From an uncultured Anaerolineae bacterium (GTDB lineage Bacteria > Chloroflexota > Anaerolineae > Aggregatilineales > Phototrophicaceae), in NCBI GenBank assembly GCA_938022205.1, contig CALIEB010000003.1, positions 62,001 to 126,000 of the forward strand: a stretch of 64,000 nucleotides of DNA, in the 5' to 3' direction. The notes under the pieces are model-generated. The model ran no database searches. It saw only the letters and a program-made list of their open reading frames with translations, and had not been told where the DNA came from. Positions within the stretch are counted from its first letter, which is position 1. Each line of letters opens with the position of its first letter. This document shows, in pieces, positions 63,931 to 64,000 of the stretch. A program made the translations under genes and the position numbers.

Positions 63931-64000
63931 AGAGTACCCCTGTAAAATATGACCCGCAACAGTATACACTTATCGCTGACTTTAATAGTACCTGATAAAT

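Noticed and set aside
1-64000. Search for a defence, phage or multi-gene novel system
   Set aside because: No nuclease-effector pairs, toxin-antitoxin pairs, integrases, transposases or CRISPR repeats are seen; most genes are housekeeping or envelope genes.

Overview
The window looks like a chromosomal segment of a Chloroflexota bacterium, probably of the Anaerolineae or a sister class. This is inferred from gene content and style: a family-39 glycosyltransferase fused to NHL repeats, a CpXC-domain protein, secreted proteins with Pro/Thr-rich linkers, a lipoprotein with an EVTR repeat after its lipobox, and a mosaic of housekeeping genes. No mobile element, phage gene, CRISPR array or rRNA is visible. 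About 50 protein genes and two tRNA genes (Val-TAC and Leu-CAG) fill the window tightly, and no stretch over 300 bases lacks a gene.

Left part (1-25 kb). A membrane glycosyltransferase cut by the window edge comes first. It is followed by a strong promoter and the translation operon nusA-ylxR-infB-rbfA-nrnA-truB-ribF. Facing it is era with two small unknown genes. Then come a histidine phosphatase, malate dehydrogenase with a terminator, a DUF4345 membrane protein, a metallophosphoesterase, PspC, a cysteine-cluster protein with fmt, recJ followed by a clan-A glycosidase-like membrane protein, a DUF1385 protein, and mutS on its own promoter.

Middle part (25-44 kb). A ROK protein without the usual zinc motif, a GAF/PAS histidine kinase and a CpXC protein are followed by a secreted glycosidase-like protein. 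On the minus strand lies a compact run led by an OmpR-type response regulator (regulator, methyltransferase, two envelope proteins, nucleotidyltransferase-like protein). Next are tRNA-Val, an RNase H, and a minus-strand group with an XPB-N-terminal-like protein, argS and dcd. A 45-residue membrane peptide precedes a lipoprotein with a glycosidase fold that seems to have lost both catalytic glutamates. An ABC exporter and an SDR protein follow.

Right part (44-64 kb). A promoter drives an overlapping group: EVTR lipoprotein, a large hydrolase-like protein, a PAS histidine kinase, a GHMP (homoserine-type) kinase and a DUF971 protein. A malEFG-type sugar importer without its ATPase follows, with a palindrome at its probable transcription start and a strong terminator. 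Then come an SH3/beta-lactamase-like serine hydrolase, tRNA-Leu, a DivIC/FtsB-like protein, ygfZ and gmk. The last 5.4 kb encode an 1810-residue surface protein that begins with a textbook Flp-type prepilin signal (G/QSLVEY) and continues into a Pro/Thr linker and many beta-sandwich modules, three of them PA14-like. This giant pilin-adhesin fusion is the most unusual object in the window. I see no multi-gene defence or other clearly new system.
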